Origin: Sipunculus nudus
Lineage: Eukaryota; Annelida; Sipuncula; Golfingiida; Sipunculidae
Length of the DNA: 64,000 nt
NCBI GenBank assembly: GCA_026874595.1
Contig: CM049315.1
Span: 70,255,916 to 70,319,915, forward strand
Direction of reading: 5' to 3'
Shown here in pieces: positions 46,426 to 58,603 of this stretch. Position 1 is the stretch's first letter, and each line of letters opens with the position of its first letter. Position numbers and translations under genes: made by a program. The notes beneath the pieces are model-generated. The model made no database searches. It was not told the DNA's origin and was given only the letters and a program-made list of their open reading frames with translations.

Positions 46426-48060
46426 GTAAACAGTGGAATCTGCGTGCATGCGCGCATGCACGCGTTTTAGTAACAACCGAAAATAAGGCATATACATTTG
46501 ATAATGGAATACAGTAATACACAATAACTAGCCAATATAAGCTAGAAAATTAGTATTCATTCATAAATATGCCTAAAAGCTGAGGTATTGTATAACATAA
46601 TTCACTAAGATCTTTGGGGAATTTGTTCATTTTTACTAGAGCGACTGTGGATGATTCGTTCTTGCGTGGAGAGGTGCACGTACCAATGGTCAGGTCATTC
46701 CTTCCCATCAGCCAGTGGGCCAGGCCCGATCAGTGGAAAACCACTTTCTTCCGGGATCTATGATACAGTGTGTATCCCCTGAATTTATAAACGTGTTTAA
46801 TAACGCTCCCAAAACGTGACCTCTATGACAGACGCTGGATAAGGTAATTACACATATGTCTTAATATATTTCAGTCAACATTTTGATGAAATAACCCTTT
46901 AAATATACTTAAAACACTGCTTTAAAACTTGCCTATAGTTCCAATTTCTTTCAGTGTTTGCAACTTTTTGTAGTTCACCATGTAACCGCAATTTAATTCT
47001 GCATCAAGTTGAAATTGCCAGTGATACAGTTAATTTAATAAGATTTAAATTTAATGCCATGTCACATTAATTCTCTTTTTTCTTTATGTTTGGTGGGTGT
47101 TTTATAGGTATTTCAATTTTGGTAGTGGTGGCTGTTGCATGTTGCCTGTTCGGAAGGGAATTTCCTAGCTTCATAAATTTCATTGCTTAATACAGAACAT
47201 CAGCAAACTGACAGACGCCTGTCAAACTTGTTTCTTTGTAAGCATAAATAATGCCATAGTTTATATGATTCAAATAATTTTGACACTCTGAGGTGGACTT
47301 TTTTTTAGAATCCTGTGGGCTGACACTTATTAGTTCCCAGTTAGGCCTCTAGGTGGCACATGCTGAAAGATCAGCCTGAGCTTGGTTTCACACTCAAGAA
47401 GAATTAAATGTATTCAGAGATAAAAAGATGATTTATCTATTACATTCTCAATTTTTTTGTTTGTATAAACAAGATCATATTTTCCTTATTTATCTAAATC
47501 TATTAAAATCAGTACATCATATTTTTCTTATTGATCTAAATCTATTAAAATCAGTACATTGTTTTTCATATTAAAAACAAATTATATATTATAGTTATTT
47601 AAATGTTATTGATTAAATCCATGCATGTATTAATAAAATATTTCCTTTAAGAAATTCCAGATATAAGTAAGATCTATGGTAATAACTCTTAATTCATGAT
47701 GAAATTATATATATTAGAAATTTTAAAGTCATTCTTTATCCATTGTATTTTTTGGAACTCGCGCCCCTGAGTCACTTGCATTGATTAGTCCAGTCCCAGT
47801 TGAGGTAGCTACCATCCCTGGCAAAATCCCTATGAAAATAATCAGCCCAAAATTCATATAAATTAATATTAGATCGATGAAGTATACATTGTTTTAAACC
47901 TGGTGCAGTGCTCTTTCTGATAGCAATGTATTTGTGAAATTCATGTTAATTTTCATATGAATATGTATTATTTTTGAAAATTGTAAAGTTTTAATTGGTA
48001 CATAAATTTTAGCAATCAGTAACAAAAGACCACTTTTCAGTGGGCTGATATCAGGCTTGG
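46426..48060. other. No gene recognised; dispersed repeat at the right end
   Basis: It contains the alternating purine-pyrimidine palindrome at 46442-46463 and, at 47885-48055, copy 2 of the repeat that is also found downstream of the FAXDC2-like gene. Confidence 0.4.
46442..46463. repeat. 22-bp perfect palindrome, alternating purine-pyrimidine
   Basis: The half-site GCGTGCATGCG is followed by its exact reverse complement. The alternation of purines and pyrimidines is unbroken, and the palindrome lies just past the end of a mobile element. Confidence 0.9.
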
Positions 48061-48077
48061 GTCAAAAACAGGGGGTC

Positions 48078-48200
48078 AGTACTTGAGTACAAGTACAAGT
48101 ACTTCAGAATTTGTCAAGTACAAGTACACAATTTTTCAATTTACTTGAGTACAAGTACAAGTACAGGGGTCTGTACTTGAGTACAAGTACAAGTACTCTT
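48078..48200. repeat. GTACAAGTACTTGA repeat cluster
   Basis: ACTTGAGTACAAGTACAAGT is reiterated three times with spacers. GTAC-centred palindromes allow pairing in either orientation. It may be the end of a transposon, but no partner end was found. Confidence 0.6.
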
Positions 48201-48615
48201 AATTAAAAAAGCAATTTTTCTGAATATTTGATAAAACAATTACTTATATTATACACACTGTTAGACTGTCAGATATCAGTACTGGTACACAAAAAAGTGG
48301 GTTGATGCTCCAATTGCTGAAAGTTTTTCTTTTGTTATTCTAGGTAATCCAGGGTTACAGTCTTGATGGCCTTTCAGTATTTATATACACTATTACACAG
48401 CCGTATATCAGTACACAAGAAATGGTGCTTTGATGCCTATTCTGAATGACTATTCTGAATCTGCCAATTCTGTTACTTATTATATAGTGGCTTGAGAGTC
48501 TCTGTACTAGTCTGTCAGATGTGTAAAACTCACAGCTGATCAGCTAAACAGTCCACCTGAGGGTTGTGTATAGTTCAGCTGTGACAACTCGATTCCAGAT
48601 TTACTCATTACCAAC

Positions 48616-49256
48616 TAGTGGTGGGCTGATCGAGTTTTATCGAAAGTCAGTCAGTTTCCTGCCACTTTCAAGCGCTCGATTACCAAAGGCAACTATGGAT
48701 TACATTATCATGATTTTTTTTTCCCAGAATGTCTATTATCTTATAGGCTAAAATTATTCTTCTATTTTTTACAACATTCCGCGCTTCAAATAATTAGTCT
48801 TGTTCCCATACTAACTTCCGTATGTAGCCGAGTATAACACAGTAGATGCGAGAGCATAAATAAACCTCTGTGAACTGGCAGGGAGCTGCAGAATTAGCGG
48901 GGAGTTTTGTAACAAGATTTACATTGCACAGTATGGGCGGTATGGCATTAAAATGCTCCATAAATTCTCTAGGTCTATGCAGCAAGTAGATGTCCTGGAT
49001 AGTGGTTTAATTCTTGTTTATTATAAATAATAAAAACGAAACTTTGAGAAGCATATCTTACTGATAATAGGAAAATATAAAAAAGGCAAAACTTCTTTTC
49101 TTTAGGTAGAATTACTAAGACATGCGGGCTGGGTTAAGAAAGTACAGTTTCACAGATAATTGCATATTTCTTTATATTTTCCTGAACCGATTACTCATCG
49201 ATCGGTTTGCTTAAACCGATGATCGATTATGAAAAAGAAACCGACTCCCACCACTA
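48616..49256. mobile_element. Non-autonomous hAT-like element, 641 bp
   Basis: The termini are TAGTGGTGGG and CCCACCACTA, perfect inverses. The flanks TTACCAAC (48608-48615) and ATACCAAC (49257-49264) agree at 7 of 8 positions, the 8-bp duplication characteristic of hAT. Subterminal TCGAG/ATCGA words and an internal hairpin (ATCGATCGGTTT...AAACCGATGATCGAT, about 49197-49229) are present. There is no transposase. Confidence 0.85.
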
Positions 49257-51052
49257 ATACCAACCAGACCTTCTCAGTTACCATGGCTAATTAGCCTGGT
49301 GCATGAGCAGATGTAACCTGTGACAAACTTACTCAGCAGAACTATTAAGTGGGTAGTGTTTCCACAAGCTGTTCATATAATCAGGTCTGAGGATAGACTA
49401 TTACAGCTTTTTCCATGTAATAGTAATAGTAATAGTATTAGACTCAAAAAATTGAGCTGTAACAGTAATAGTAATAGAAGCAGAAGGCAAAGTAAGGCAG
49501 AGTAATACATATTACTTTCTATTACTTCCTGTGAGCCCCTTGATCATGAAGCATATCAGCAAATAATGCTGAACAGACTCGGTTCTTGTCCAGTAATTGC
49601 CTAGGATGTGCCTATCGTGCTCATAGATCTCGATCATGCATCCTCCCGGCCACCCCCCAGTACTCCACGTCCCCAACATTCTGCAAATGCTTATAGGCAT
49701 ATATATGGTTTTCCTTGGCTCTTTCGCCTGTTGCATGGCATTTTGGGGACATGGAGTAGTTCCCTATCGTGGAGGCAAGCATGGGCCAGCCTAACATTGG
49801 ACAGAGTAGGTCACAGCCAAATAAGTAACCTGGCACAATCTGACCTTTGATAAGTAAACCATGGATAAACAGAGGCATGTTTGATGTTAAATAGTGTAAA
49901 TTTAGCTGTTGGTGGCAATAAGCTGCTCTTGAGGCATTTATCACTCCTTTACTTCCTCAGAATGGGCAGGCAGAGTCTGTGTGAGAGTGTGCTTAAATAT
50001 TTTTTACTCTGCTGAATTCTGTAATTTCCTTGATGGTGTGGTATTGTCAGATTAGAACAGGATACCTTTACTCAAATCAGTTTCATAGTAAATCAGATAT
50101 TTTCTTTACTGGAATGTTGCATTGTCACCAGTGTTTTCTTGGATCTGCCCTTTATCAACATCCAAGTCAGAATTTAATGGCGATTTTCATGTATGATTCA
50201 TCAAACTTTCTGAGAAATTGATTAAGTATTTGTTGTGTATTTCTGGTAATGTTCAGCCACGGAAACATTACCAAAGTACAAAAAAAACAGACATTGGTGA
50301 ATTAAAACAAGTTATTTTTTCAGAGATAAAATGTAAGTCCATAGGTGTCACTCTTTCACTGATTGTGACATAGAACAGGGCAGTGTCATATACTCTAAGG
50401 TTATGTGTCAAACTGATTCTTCTGACCGTTTATAGATACTTTTATTTGACTCAGTTTATCAATACTTTCTTTGATTGTGAGTTTCCTTGTAATACATTAA
50501 TCAGAGATCTATTTACAATTAGCTAATACATTTTTCAACAATTGAACATTTAGTACCCAGATACTAAAACATCTTTAGAGTACTACTTAAAGTGTAGTAC
50601 TTAAACTCTTTCACAATGTGTTGTTTTAGTTAATGTTAATGAATAAAATTTGCTACTAATGTAGTGAATATAGGGCCACCTTGTGTCTGTAAAAAGACCA
50701 GCGCTGAAGTCAACTGAAATCATATGATGTGCCAAACGATATTTGATTGGCTAGTGATGGGGAGTATTTGAGTATATTTAAAAGGTCACAGTTCATCATG
50801 GGGTGGCTGAGCATTTGAATACAGTGTTTTTCTCAGATTTTAAGTAAGAAAAACGTTATACTGTCCCTTCTTTCACCCATATGGAAATAATCTGCAACAA
50901 ATTCTGTCACCAATACACACTTGTCCACAATATCAACCAAAATTTGTTTAATTTATGATGACTTTGACTGGAGTCTTTAGGGGTTTACCATAGACACAGC
51001 AACATTTGAAGTTATCTGCGTTAATAATATTATAATATCGCTGTTATTGCAG

Positions 51053-51195
51053 AACGGACAGATGAATTTTTTAGTTATCTTAGTTCACCATTGTTTAACA
51101 ATTCATTTTGCTCTCAGTATCCGAGTGTTGTCGACAATTCTGAACTTAATACATTTGCTCATGAAGCTGATATATTATGCCTAGCAGTAGCATAA
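51053..51195 (+). CDS. Possible terminal coding exon of an unidentified gene
   Basis: It follows GCTGTTATTGCAG and has one open frame (phase: two leading bases), beginning RTDEFFSYLSSPLFNNSF and continuing CSQYPSVVDNSELNTF, AHEADILCLAVA, then TAA. The codons are mixed and the composition is protein-like. AATAAA occurs at 51724-51729. I do not recognise the protein and see no matching upstream exon, so this could be a chance frame or a fragment of a decayed gene. Confidence 0.3.
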
Positions 51196-52325
51196 AAGTT
51201 TAAGATTTAGCATGTCCACGCATCTTCAAAGGCTTTCTCTCACACAAGACTGTTGGCACCAGCTACTCTCATTTGTGTTGTGTACATCCATGCCTGTATT
51301 TCAGGAGTGACATTTGTATAATTGGTGCTTATACTATGGTTCAAAATGTTTAGTACTTGCATTGTACATATACAGCGAAACCCCTTTAAAGTGGACAGTC
51401 ATGGGACCAGATGATTTGTCCATTACAGCGGGGTGTCTGCCCAGAGAGGGTCAGGTCCGACAGTCCTGTTGGGGCCTGATGTCTGAGATCTAGTAGAGGT
51501 ACAGAAACATCAATGAATAACTATATTTTTATTTATGAGGCTGTTACATGGATTATTGATTGGGTCATTAACGTCATTATTTGATGGAGAATATGCAATC
51601 CAAAATTGACTGATCGGCAGGACTTACTCGCAGATATGTCCTGACTGTGTTCGATGCATTTCCTGATATGTCCATCAAATTTCTAAAATACAGAGTCTTT
51701 TCCTTATCTTGAAAGAATAATATAATAAATTAAAAAAAATTTCTATCATGTCTTATCATTTCTTAATCTTGGTTATGTTAACATTATTCACGATGCCAAA
51801 GTTAATAAAGACAAATGAATTAAAGGTGTGTTTTATGTCCTCTGTCATTGGTCCATGTGACTCGTATCCATGAGGCATAAGTTATACCATCGGTGATTGG
51901 CTCATGTCAGGGCTATGGGTCATGTTATCATCCATACTGTAAAAAACTTCAGTGAACGGGGGCTGACATGTAAACAACTCAAAGAAATTAGGAGTTCATC
52001 TTTTTTTTTTTGCGAAGAATGACCATATCATTGGCCAAACAGGTGTATAATAAATATCATGGATCAAATTTGATCAAAAGCCTAAACAAGTCCCCAGTCT
52101 GGCTGGAGGTCATGCTCCCTAACCGTTCATGTGTGTTACATCTACTAATAGTAATCATCATTGGTTACAGGCCAGTGAGAGAAGAATATGGCCCCAAATG
52201 GATGACTCTTTCAATTCAGTTAGAGCTTGGCATAGGGTGAACTCAGAAAGTATTTTCACATTTTGGTAACTATTTACAAACTTTGAGTTAAATGGAGTGA
52301 AATGTCTTTTGTTTTTTGACCATAG

Positions 52326-52428
52326 CAGCCTGTTTAAAATAATGAAAACAGTTTTAAGTGGTGAGAAGCTTACTGTAGAAGTAGAACGTAATCATATTTA
52401 TAAATTATTTGTACTGCCACTGGCCCAG
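52326..52428 (+). CDS. Possible internal coding exon of an unidentified gene
   Basis: Bounded by TTTTTGACCATAG and a weak donor CAG|GTGGCC. It encodes SLFKIMKTVLSGEKLTVEVE then RNHIYKLFVLPLAQ in one frame after a single leading base. The amphipathic, charged composition resembles real coding sequence more than its surroundings do. It may be part of the same unknown gene as 51053, although that exon carries a stop. Low confidence. Confidence 0.25.
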
Positions 52429-53283
52429 GTGGCCATTTGTGTGTCCGTTAGCAGGGGTGATTTTAACTGTTGGGCAAAGGAAAAGTGTTTGTTGTCTTGT
52501 ATAGTAGGGTGTCCGCCCTAGAGGGGTTCTGAAAGTAGTGAAAACATTTGGTCCTACTGAAGCCTGTCCCATACCCAGGGTGTCTGCCCCAGAGGGGTGC
52601 ACACAGCCCAGGGTTTTACAGTTCTTGAAAAGTAATGGTCCAGCATGGAAGCATTATACCTGAGTATATCCCATTGCACAGGTTCGCATTAGGCCTGTAA
52701 GCCCTGTTCATTTACAACCTGTTGTAACATAAATAAATTTAATATAGGTGTCTTTTGCACTGCTGTTTCCCACGAAGAGAGTAATTACATGGAGGATGCT
52801 GGGATCACAAATCAGGTTGGTGCGATGTAATGTTACTATTTGTCCCAGTGCTGGGAGCACCCACAGCGTCACCTATAATTATGTCTCTCCTCCCATATAG
52901 TGTTTGGTCTGTCATAGGCAGGGTCTGTGTCATTTCATGTGAACGCCATAACTTTTGAACAACTTACCATTTTTTCATGAATTTAAAATTTCAGTTGTTT
53001 CTACCACTATCACAGACGAGTTTGGAAACCTGTGGCATTGACCTTCATCAAGGTCAAATAAGCCAAAATAGAAGTTTTTTATGAACCCCATAATTTTTTT
53101 AGGTATAATATATTTTTTCCTCAAATTTGAAACATTGTTTCAACAAATTTCTTTGATGAGTGTGAAAACCAGTGACTTTTGCATTGCAAAAGCAACCTCA
53201 TTCTAGTTGCCAGCTGTGATTACCAATAACAACAAACAAGTGTCATGACCAGCCTTTCCTTGTTGAGCGGTCAGTTTTTTGTT

Positions 53284-55430
53284 AGCTCAGCTGACTATAA
53301 GTCATCTGAGCTATAGTCGTGGTCCATTGTCCGTCGTCCGTCTGTCCGTCCGTCTGTCAGTCCGTCCGTCCGTCCGTCCATAGATGTGGCACGTTTTGAA
53401 ACTGTAAGACCTAGGAATCCAAAATTCAGCATAATGTTAGATGTCCCCAAGATCTCCTACCAAGCTGAAAACTGGGTCTTTGCGACTTCATTCCTTTGAG
53501 AAATTAAGGAAAAACCTCAGTTTTTTATTATAAACCTATTTTCACACTTCAGGACTGCCTAATATCAAAACCACTCATCTGTTTTTCCTCATATTTCCTA
53601 TAAATAATCCTCTATATAATTCCTATGTACATGCCAGAAATTAGGTCTGTATTATATAATTTAAAAAAGTTATGGGCCCAAACATAATGCATTTTGTAAA
53701 TAATCAGGTAAGAAATTTTATCACTTAACACAAAACTTGTTAAAGCTAAGCACTTTTTTTCCAGTAATATTACTTTTATTAATCAAAATTAAATTGTATA
53801 CCCAAAATTAGATCAAAATCTTTTAAATTTTATTTAAAATATTAGCAAAAATAAAAAATTGGTACCTTAAATTTTGCCCAACTTTGACCATGGCACGTTT
53901 TTTTTGCTGTAACTGCTGTGGATTTAATTTTCACAGCATGTTTTTGTTAGCATTTCAACTGTTAACACCAAAAATTTGAAACCAGTCGATCAAAAACTGT
54001 AGATTTTATTCAAGTTTTCAAGCACCATGTCACATATTGCTAGTGTTATGCAGTTTGCTAGAGCTCAGCTCCCGAGCTTCAGCTCTAAGTTCCTTAAATT
54101 TGGCATACAGTTAGATTTCTCCAAAATCCCCTACCATGCCAAGAATTTGGTCACTAGGACTTAATTCCTTCGAGATATCAATGAAAAACTTCATTTTTCC
54201 ATTAAAAACTCATTGTTACACTTTAAGACTGCCTAATATCAAAACCACTGATCTGACTTTGATCATATGTAATATACATATTTTTCTATACATTCGCTAT
54301 GCACATGCCAGAAATGATGTCAGTATTGTGTATTTTTTTTAAGTTATGGGCCCAAACATAATGCACTTTGTAAAAAATCAAGAAATATATTTACTCCCTT
54401 AACAAGGGCATTGCTGAAGCTAGAGATTTTATTGTCAGGGATGTAACATTATTTAATCAAGATTCAATTGAATACCCAAAATTAGTTCTGAATTTTTCAA
54501 ATTTTATAAGTTATTAGTATAAATATAAAATTAGTACCTTAAATTTTGCCCAACTGTGACCATGGCACGTTTGTTTCCTGAGAGCACTGTTGATATAATT
54601 TTCATATCATGCACACATAATGATTTCAGCTTTTTAGTTTAGAAAGCTGAAAGAAATTGGCTAAATATTGTAGCTTTTATTAATGTTTTTTATGAGACCC
54701 TGTCAGACTTTGGCTCTCTCCAGCCCCTCTTGAGTCACCTGTATGTTGACCTTGTTGACCTTTCATCAAATTATGCACGCTTGAGGCGAGAATCCAGGCA
54801 GCTTATGGCCAGCCACAGTTGATCCAGGTGTCCAACCCAACTCATCTAGTAGTTTTAACCAACAACATAACAATAAACAATAAATTAATAAATTTTTCTT
54901 GGTTTTTAATAACAAATTAAAGAAAAATAGAAAAGGAATTTGTTAGTTTATAATAACAGGAAATTAACTTGCAGTTACTGATGATATAAGAATCTTGTAT
55001 CGATGGGTAGAATGTCACAAATTCCAAATAACACCATGCAGTCACCTATGGCATTTTTCAGTTCATTTTTAATGATAAAGAAGTAAATCATATTATTCAT
55101 TACTAATCATTAGGGATTATATGAAGGAAATTAATGATAGACAAAGATGCAGTTGATAATATTAATCTAGATTCCTACTGTGTCTAGTGTGTACATTGAT
55201 GTGAAATTAGTCCAAAATGAATTTTTTACAGTTATTTTTTAATATAAATAAAAGCCATAAAACCAGGTACTTATGATCATTATTGAAATGTGTGAATTTT
55301 GTATATTCTGGATTCTCAAAATCATTGTTTGGTGAAAACTGAATAAATACCAGACATGGTGAAAATACTTTGTAATTGTATTTAAATACGAATATGATTA
55401 TGTACTCCATTATAAAATTTCTTGCATAAA
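53284..55430 (+). mobile_element. Hairpin-headed element, type B, copy 2
   Basis: The head AGCTCAGCTGACT-ATA-AGTCATCTGAGCT is at 53284-53312, followed by TCCGTCTGTCCGTCCG repeats. Two body units follow, starting near 53400 and 54090 (each with GGCATA/CAGCATA...TTAGATGTCCCC or TTAGATTTCTCC, CATTTTGTAAA and CAAGATTCAATTG-like words), a period of about 690 bp. No 3' palindrome is visible before the type A head at 55532. Confidence 0.6.
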
Positions 55431-55531
55431 GAATGGGAATTCAGGTAAAAATGAAAGTATATGAATACTTGTGCAAATACTTTCAAAATGTATTCATGAA
55501 TGCATTCATGAATATATTCTTTAATATTATT

Positions 55532-58500
55532 AGCTCAGCTGACTGAAAGTCATCTGAGCTATAGCGATCACTCTTTGTCCGTCGTCCGTCTGTCCGTCCG
55601 TTAACCAGGCACAAATCGTAACCGCTGGACCTAGAACCTTGTAACTTGGGATTCTGAGAGGTCCATAAAAAATCTCCTTGGAAACCAGAAATTAGGTCTC
55701 TGTTACCCATATCCTTTGAGCTATGTGGCCCCAAAGTACCCCCCAGAATAGTAAAAAATTTCATACAAAAACTTCAATATCTCAATAACTACATCACTGA
55801 TGGTCTTCATTTTTGGCATACATATTGATCATGAGATGTTCGATCAGTTCCTGCAGACTGGTGGCGCCACCTGTACTGTTTGATTTTTCTACGATTTTTT
55901 CCTCTATTTTTGAGACCTTTGAGGATGCTGTCATCTGTTAGCGTGGCACAAATCGTAACGACTGGACCTAGAATCTTCATTTTTGACACACTGAGAGACC
56001 TATGAAAAGTCTCCATGGAAACCAGAAATTAGGTCTCTGTTACCCATATCCTTCGAGCTATGGGGCCCAAAATTACCCCCCAGAATAGTCAAACATTTCA
56101 TACAAAAACTTCAATATCTCATTAACTACATCACTGATGGTCATGATTTTCGACATACATATTGATCATGAGATGTTTCATCAGTTTGTGCAGACTGGTG
56201 GCGCCACCTGTATTTTTCAATGTTCACGAATTGTTTTCTCCATTTTTGAGACCTTTAAGGATGTAGTTATCTGTCAACAGGGTACAAATCGTAACGACTG
56301 GACCTAGAATCTTCGTTCTTGACACACAGGGAGACCCATGATAAGTCTCTATGGAAACCTGAAATTTGGTCTCTGTTACCCATATCCTTTGAGCTATGGC
56401 ACTCCAAAGTACAGCTCAGAATAATGGAAAATTTGATACAAAAGCTAAAGTATCTGAACAACTAATGCAGAGATAACCATAATTGTTTGCATGGATATTG
56501 ATCATGGAGTGTTTCATAAGTTTCTGCAGACTGGTGGCACCACCTGTATTTGTTCGTTTTTTTTTACGAAATTTTTCTGTATTTTTGAGACCTTTAAAGA
56601 TATGAACATCTGTTAACAGGGCACAAATCATAAAAACTGGACCAAGAATCTTCATTCTTGACACACAGCGAGACCCATGAAAAGTCTCCATGAAAACTTG
56701 AAATTAGGTCTCTGTTACCCATATTCTTCAAGCTGTATGGGTCCAAAATACCCCCCCCCCCCCCCCCCCAGAATAATGGAAAATTTGATACAAAAACTGC
56801 AGTATTTCAATAACTACAACACTGATGGTCATGATTTTCGGCATACATATTGATCATGAGCTGTTCCATCAGTTTCTGCAGACTGGGTGTGCCACCTCTA
56901 TTTTTTTATCAAATTTCTACGAATTTTTTTTTTTTTGAGACCTTTAAAGATGTGGTTATCTGTCAACAGGGTACAAATCGCAACAACTGGACCTAGAATC
57001 TTCATTCTTGTCATGCAAGGAGGCCCATGAAAGGTGCCTGTGGAAACTTGAAATTAGGTCTCTGTTACCCATATCCTTCAAGCTATAGGACTCCGAAGTA
57101 TCCCTCAGAATAATGGACAATTTGATACAAAAACTGAAGTATCTGAACAACTAATCCATGATTTTTTGCATGGATATTGACCATTAAGTGTTTTTATTAG
57201 TTTCTGCAGACTGGTGGAGCCACCTGTATTTTTGTATCCGCCAAAACGAAGTTTTGCGGATACTATGTTTTTGACAGAGTTCCTCCGCCGCGGCGGCGTT
57301 CGTTTCCAGAGAGCTCCTCGGAGACTAATGGACTGATTTTTCCCAAACTTACACCTATTATCGGGTCACATGTGAACTGGTGCCTAACCAATTTGCATTG
57401 ACCTCTTTATCCAGTGTCTTTATCTCTCTATCCAGTGTCCATTTGTGGGTCTGTTTCCACTCATAAACCCTCATATCTCGGGAACCGTTTGACCGATCAG
57501 GAAATAAAATTGATACAAATGTAGCCCTTGGATTGCTTATAACATACACAAAAAATGGTGGCGCCACCAGTAACCATGTTTGCACAGTGTCCATCTGTTC
57601 ATCTGCCTTGGGTTAAAATCACTCATATCTCTGCAGTGTATTGACTAATTCACCTGAAATTCGTCATGTGTATACATCCAGGATAGCTTTCTTGATTTTA
57701 TGACAGGTGGCGCCACCTACGTTCACGTTCACGCTGATGACATCCAAGCTTATATCTCGGGAACCGTTTGACCGATCAGGAAATAAAATTTATACAAATG
57801 TAGCCCTTTGATAGCTCTGTAACATACACAAAAAATGGTGGGGCCACCTGTAACAATGTTTGCACAGGGTCTGTCTGTTAGTCTGCCGTTGCCTAAAATC
57901 ACTCATTTCTCTGTAGTGGTTCGACATAACTGCCTAAAATTTTGCAGGTTTATACATCGTGGACAGCTTTCTTGATTTTATGACAGGTGGCGCCACCTAC
58001 ATTCTAGTTAACGCTGGACACATCCAAGCTCATATCTCAGGAACCATTTGACCGATTGGGCCAAAATTGTGCATGTGTTTAGATCTCACATAGGTCTTTA
58101 TCATACACAAAACTGGAGGGGTTACCTGCAAAGATTTTTGCACAGTGTTTGTCTGTTTGTCTGTTTGTCTGCCATGGGCAAAAATCGCTCATATACATGT
58201 AGTGGTTTGACTTTTCTGCCTAAAATTTTGCAGGTGTATACAACTTGGACAGCTTTCTGGATTTGTGGTAGGTGGCACAACCTACATACACATTTAGGCT
58301 GCAGACATCCATGCTAATATGCAACATACCTCACTATTTCCCCTTGCCACTCAATCCATGCCTCACTATCCGATTTTGGCAGATACATGTAGTCACTTGT
58401 CGGTTACCTGTATTCTAGTTTTAAAAGTTTACTCATTTTTCTCTATTTTTGAGATATATAAATACAGACTAAATCTTGGCCTGTTGGTTAATCTGTTTGA

Positions 58501-58603
58501 TGCTTCAGTTGAATGGGTATATACTACCATTCTGATGATAAAATTTCCTTTTGCGAATCTCTTCCCAGTCAGCTGAGCGTCATGACCCATGGGTCACTTG
58601 TTT
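55532..58603 (+). mobile_element. Hairpin-headed satellite element, copy 2 (337-bp core), interrupted
   Basis: The head AGCTCAGCTGACT-GAA-AGTCATCTGAGCT is at 55532-55560. Core markers (GATC of CATATTGATC or equivalent) are at 55827, 56164, 56500, 56852 and 57179. A poly-C run at about 56752-56769 lengthens one unit. The core is broken at 57235 by another hairpin-headed element and resumes at about 58431 with the same end sequence as copy 1, finishing at the TGACCCATGGGTCA palindrome. Confidence 0.8.
57235..58430 (+). mobile_element. Nested hairpin-headed element with 280-bp core
   Basis: The head TATCCGCCAAAAC-GAA-GTTTTGCGGATA is at 57235-57262. Three core units carry CATATCTCGGGAACCGTTTG, ACCGATCAGG, ATACACAAAAAATGGTGG and TGTTTGCACAG at 57480, 57759 and 58039 (spacings 279 and 280). 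Both borders are defined by comparison with the uninterrupted sequence at 33455-33480. Confidence 0.75.

Larger units (their letters stand above)
49265..53283. other. Gene-poor stretch with a few exon-like frames
   Basis: Contains the orphan frames listed at 51053 and 52326, a decayed ACAGCGAAACC MITE end near 51370 and repeated GGGTGTCYGCCC words (51430, 52508, 52580). Frames at 50054-50221 (after TATTGTCAG) and 52169-52260 (after GGTTACAG) are further weak exon candidates without recognisable products. Confidence 0.35.

Noticed and set aside
48078-48200. GTACAAGTACTTGA cluster as a regulatory array
   Set aside because: The words are self-complementary simple repeats with no adjacent gene. 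They are more likely a transposon end or a minisatellite.
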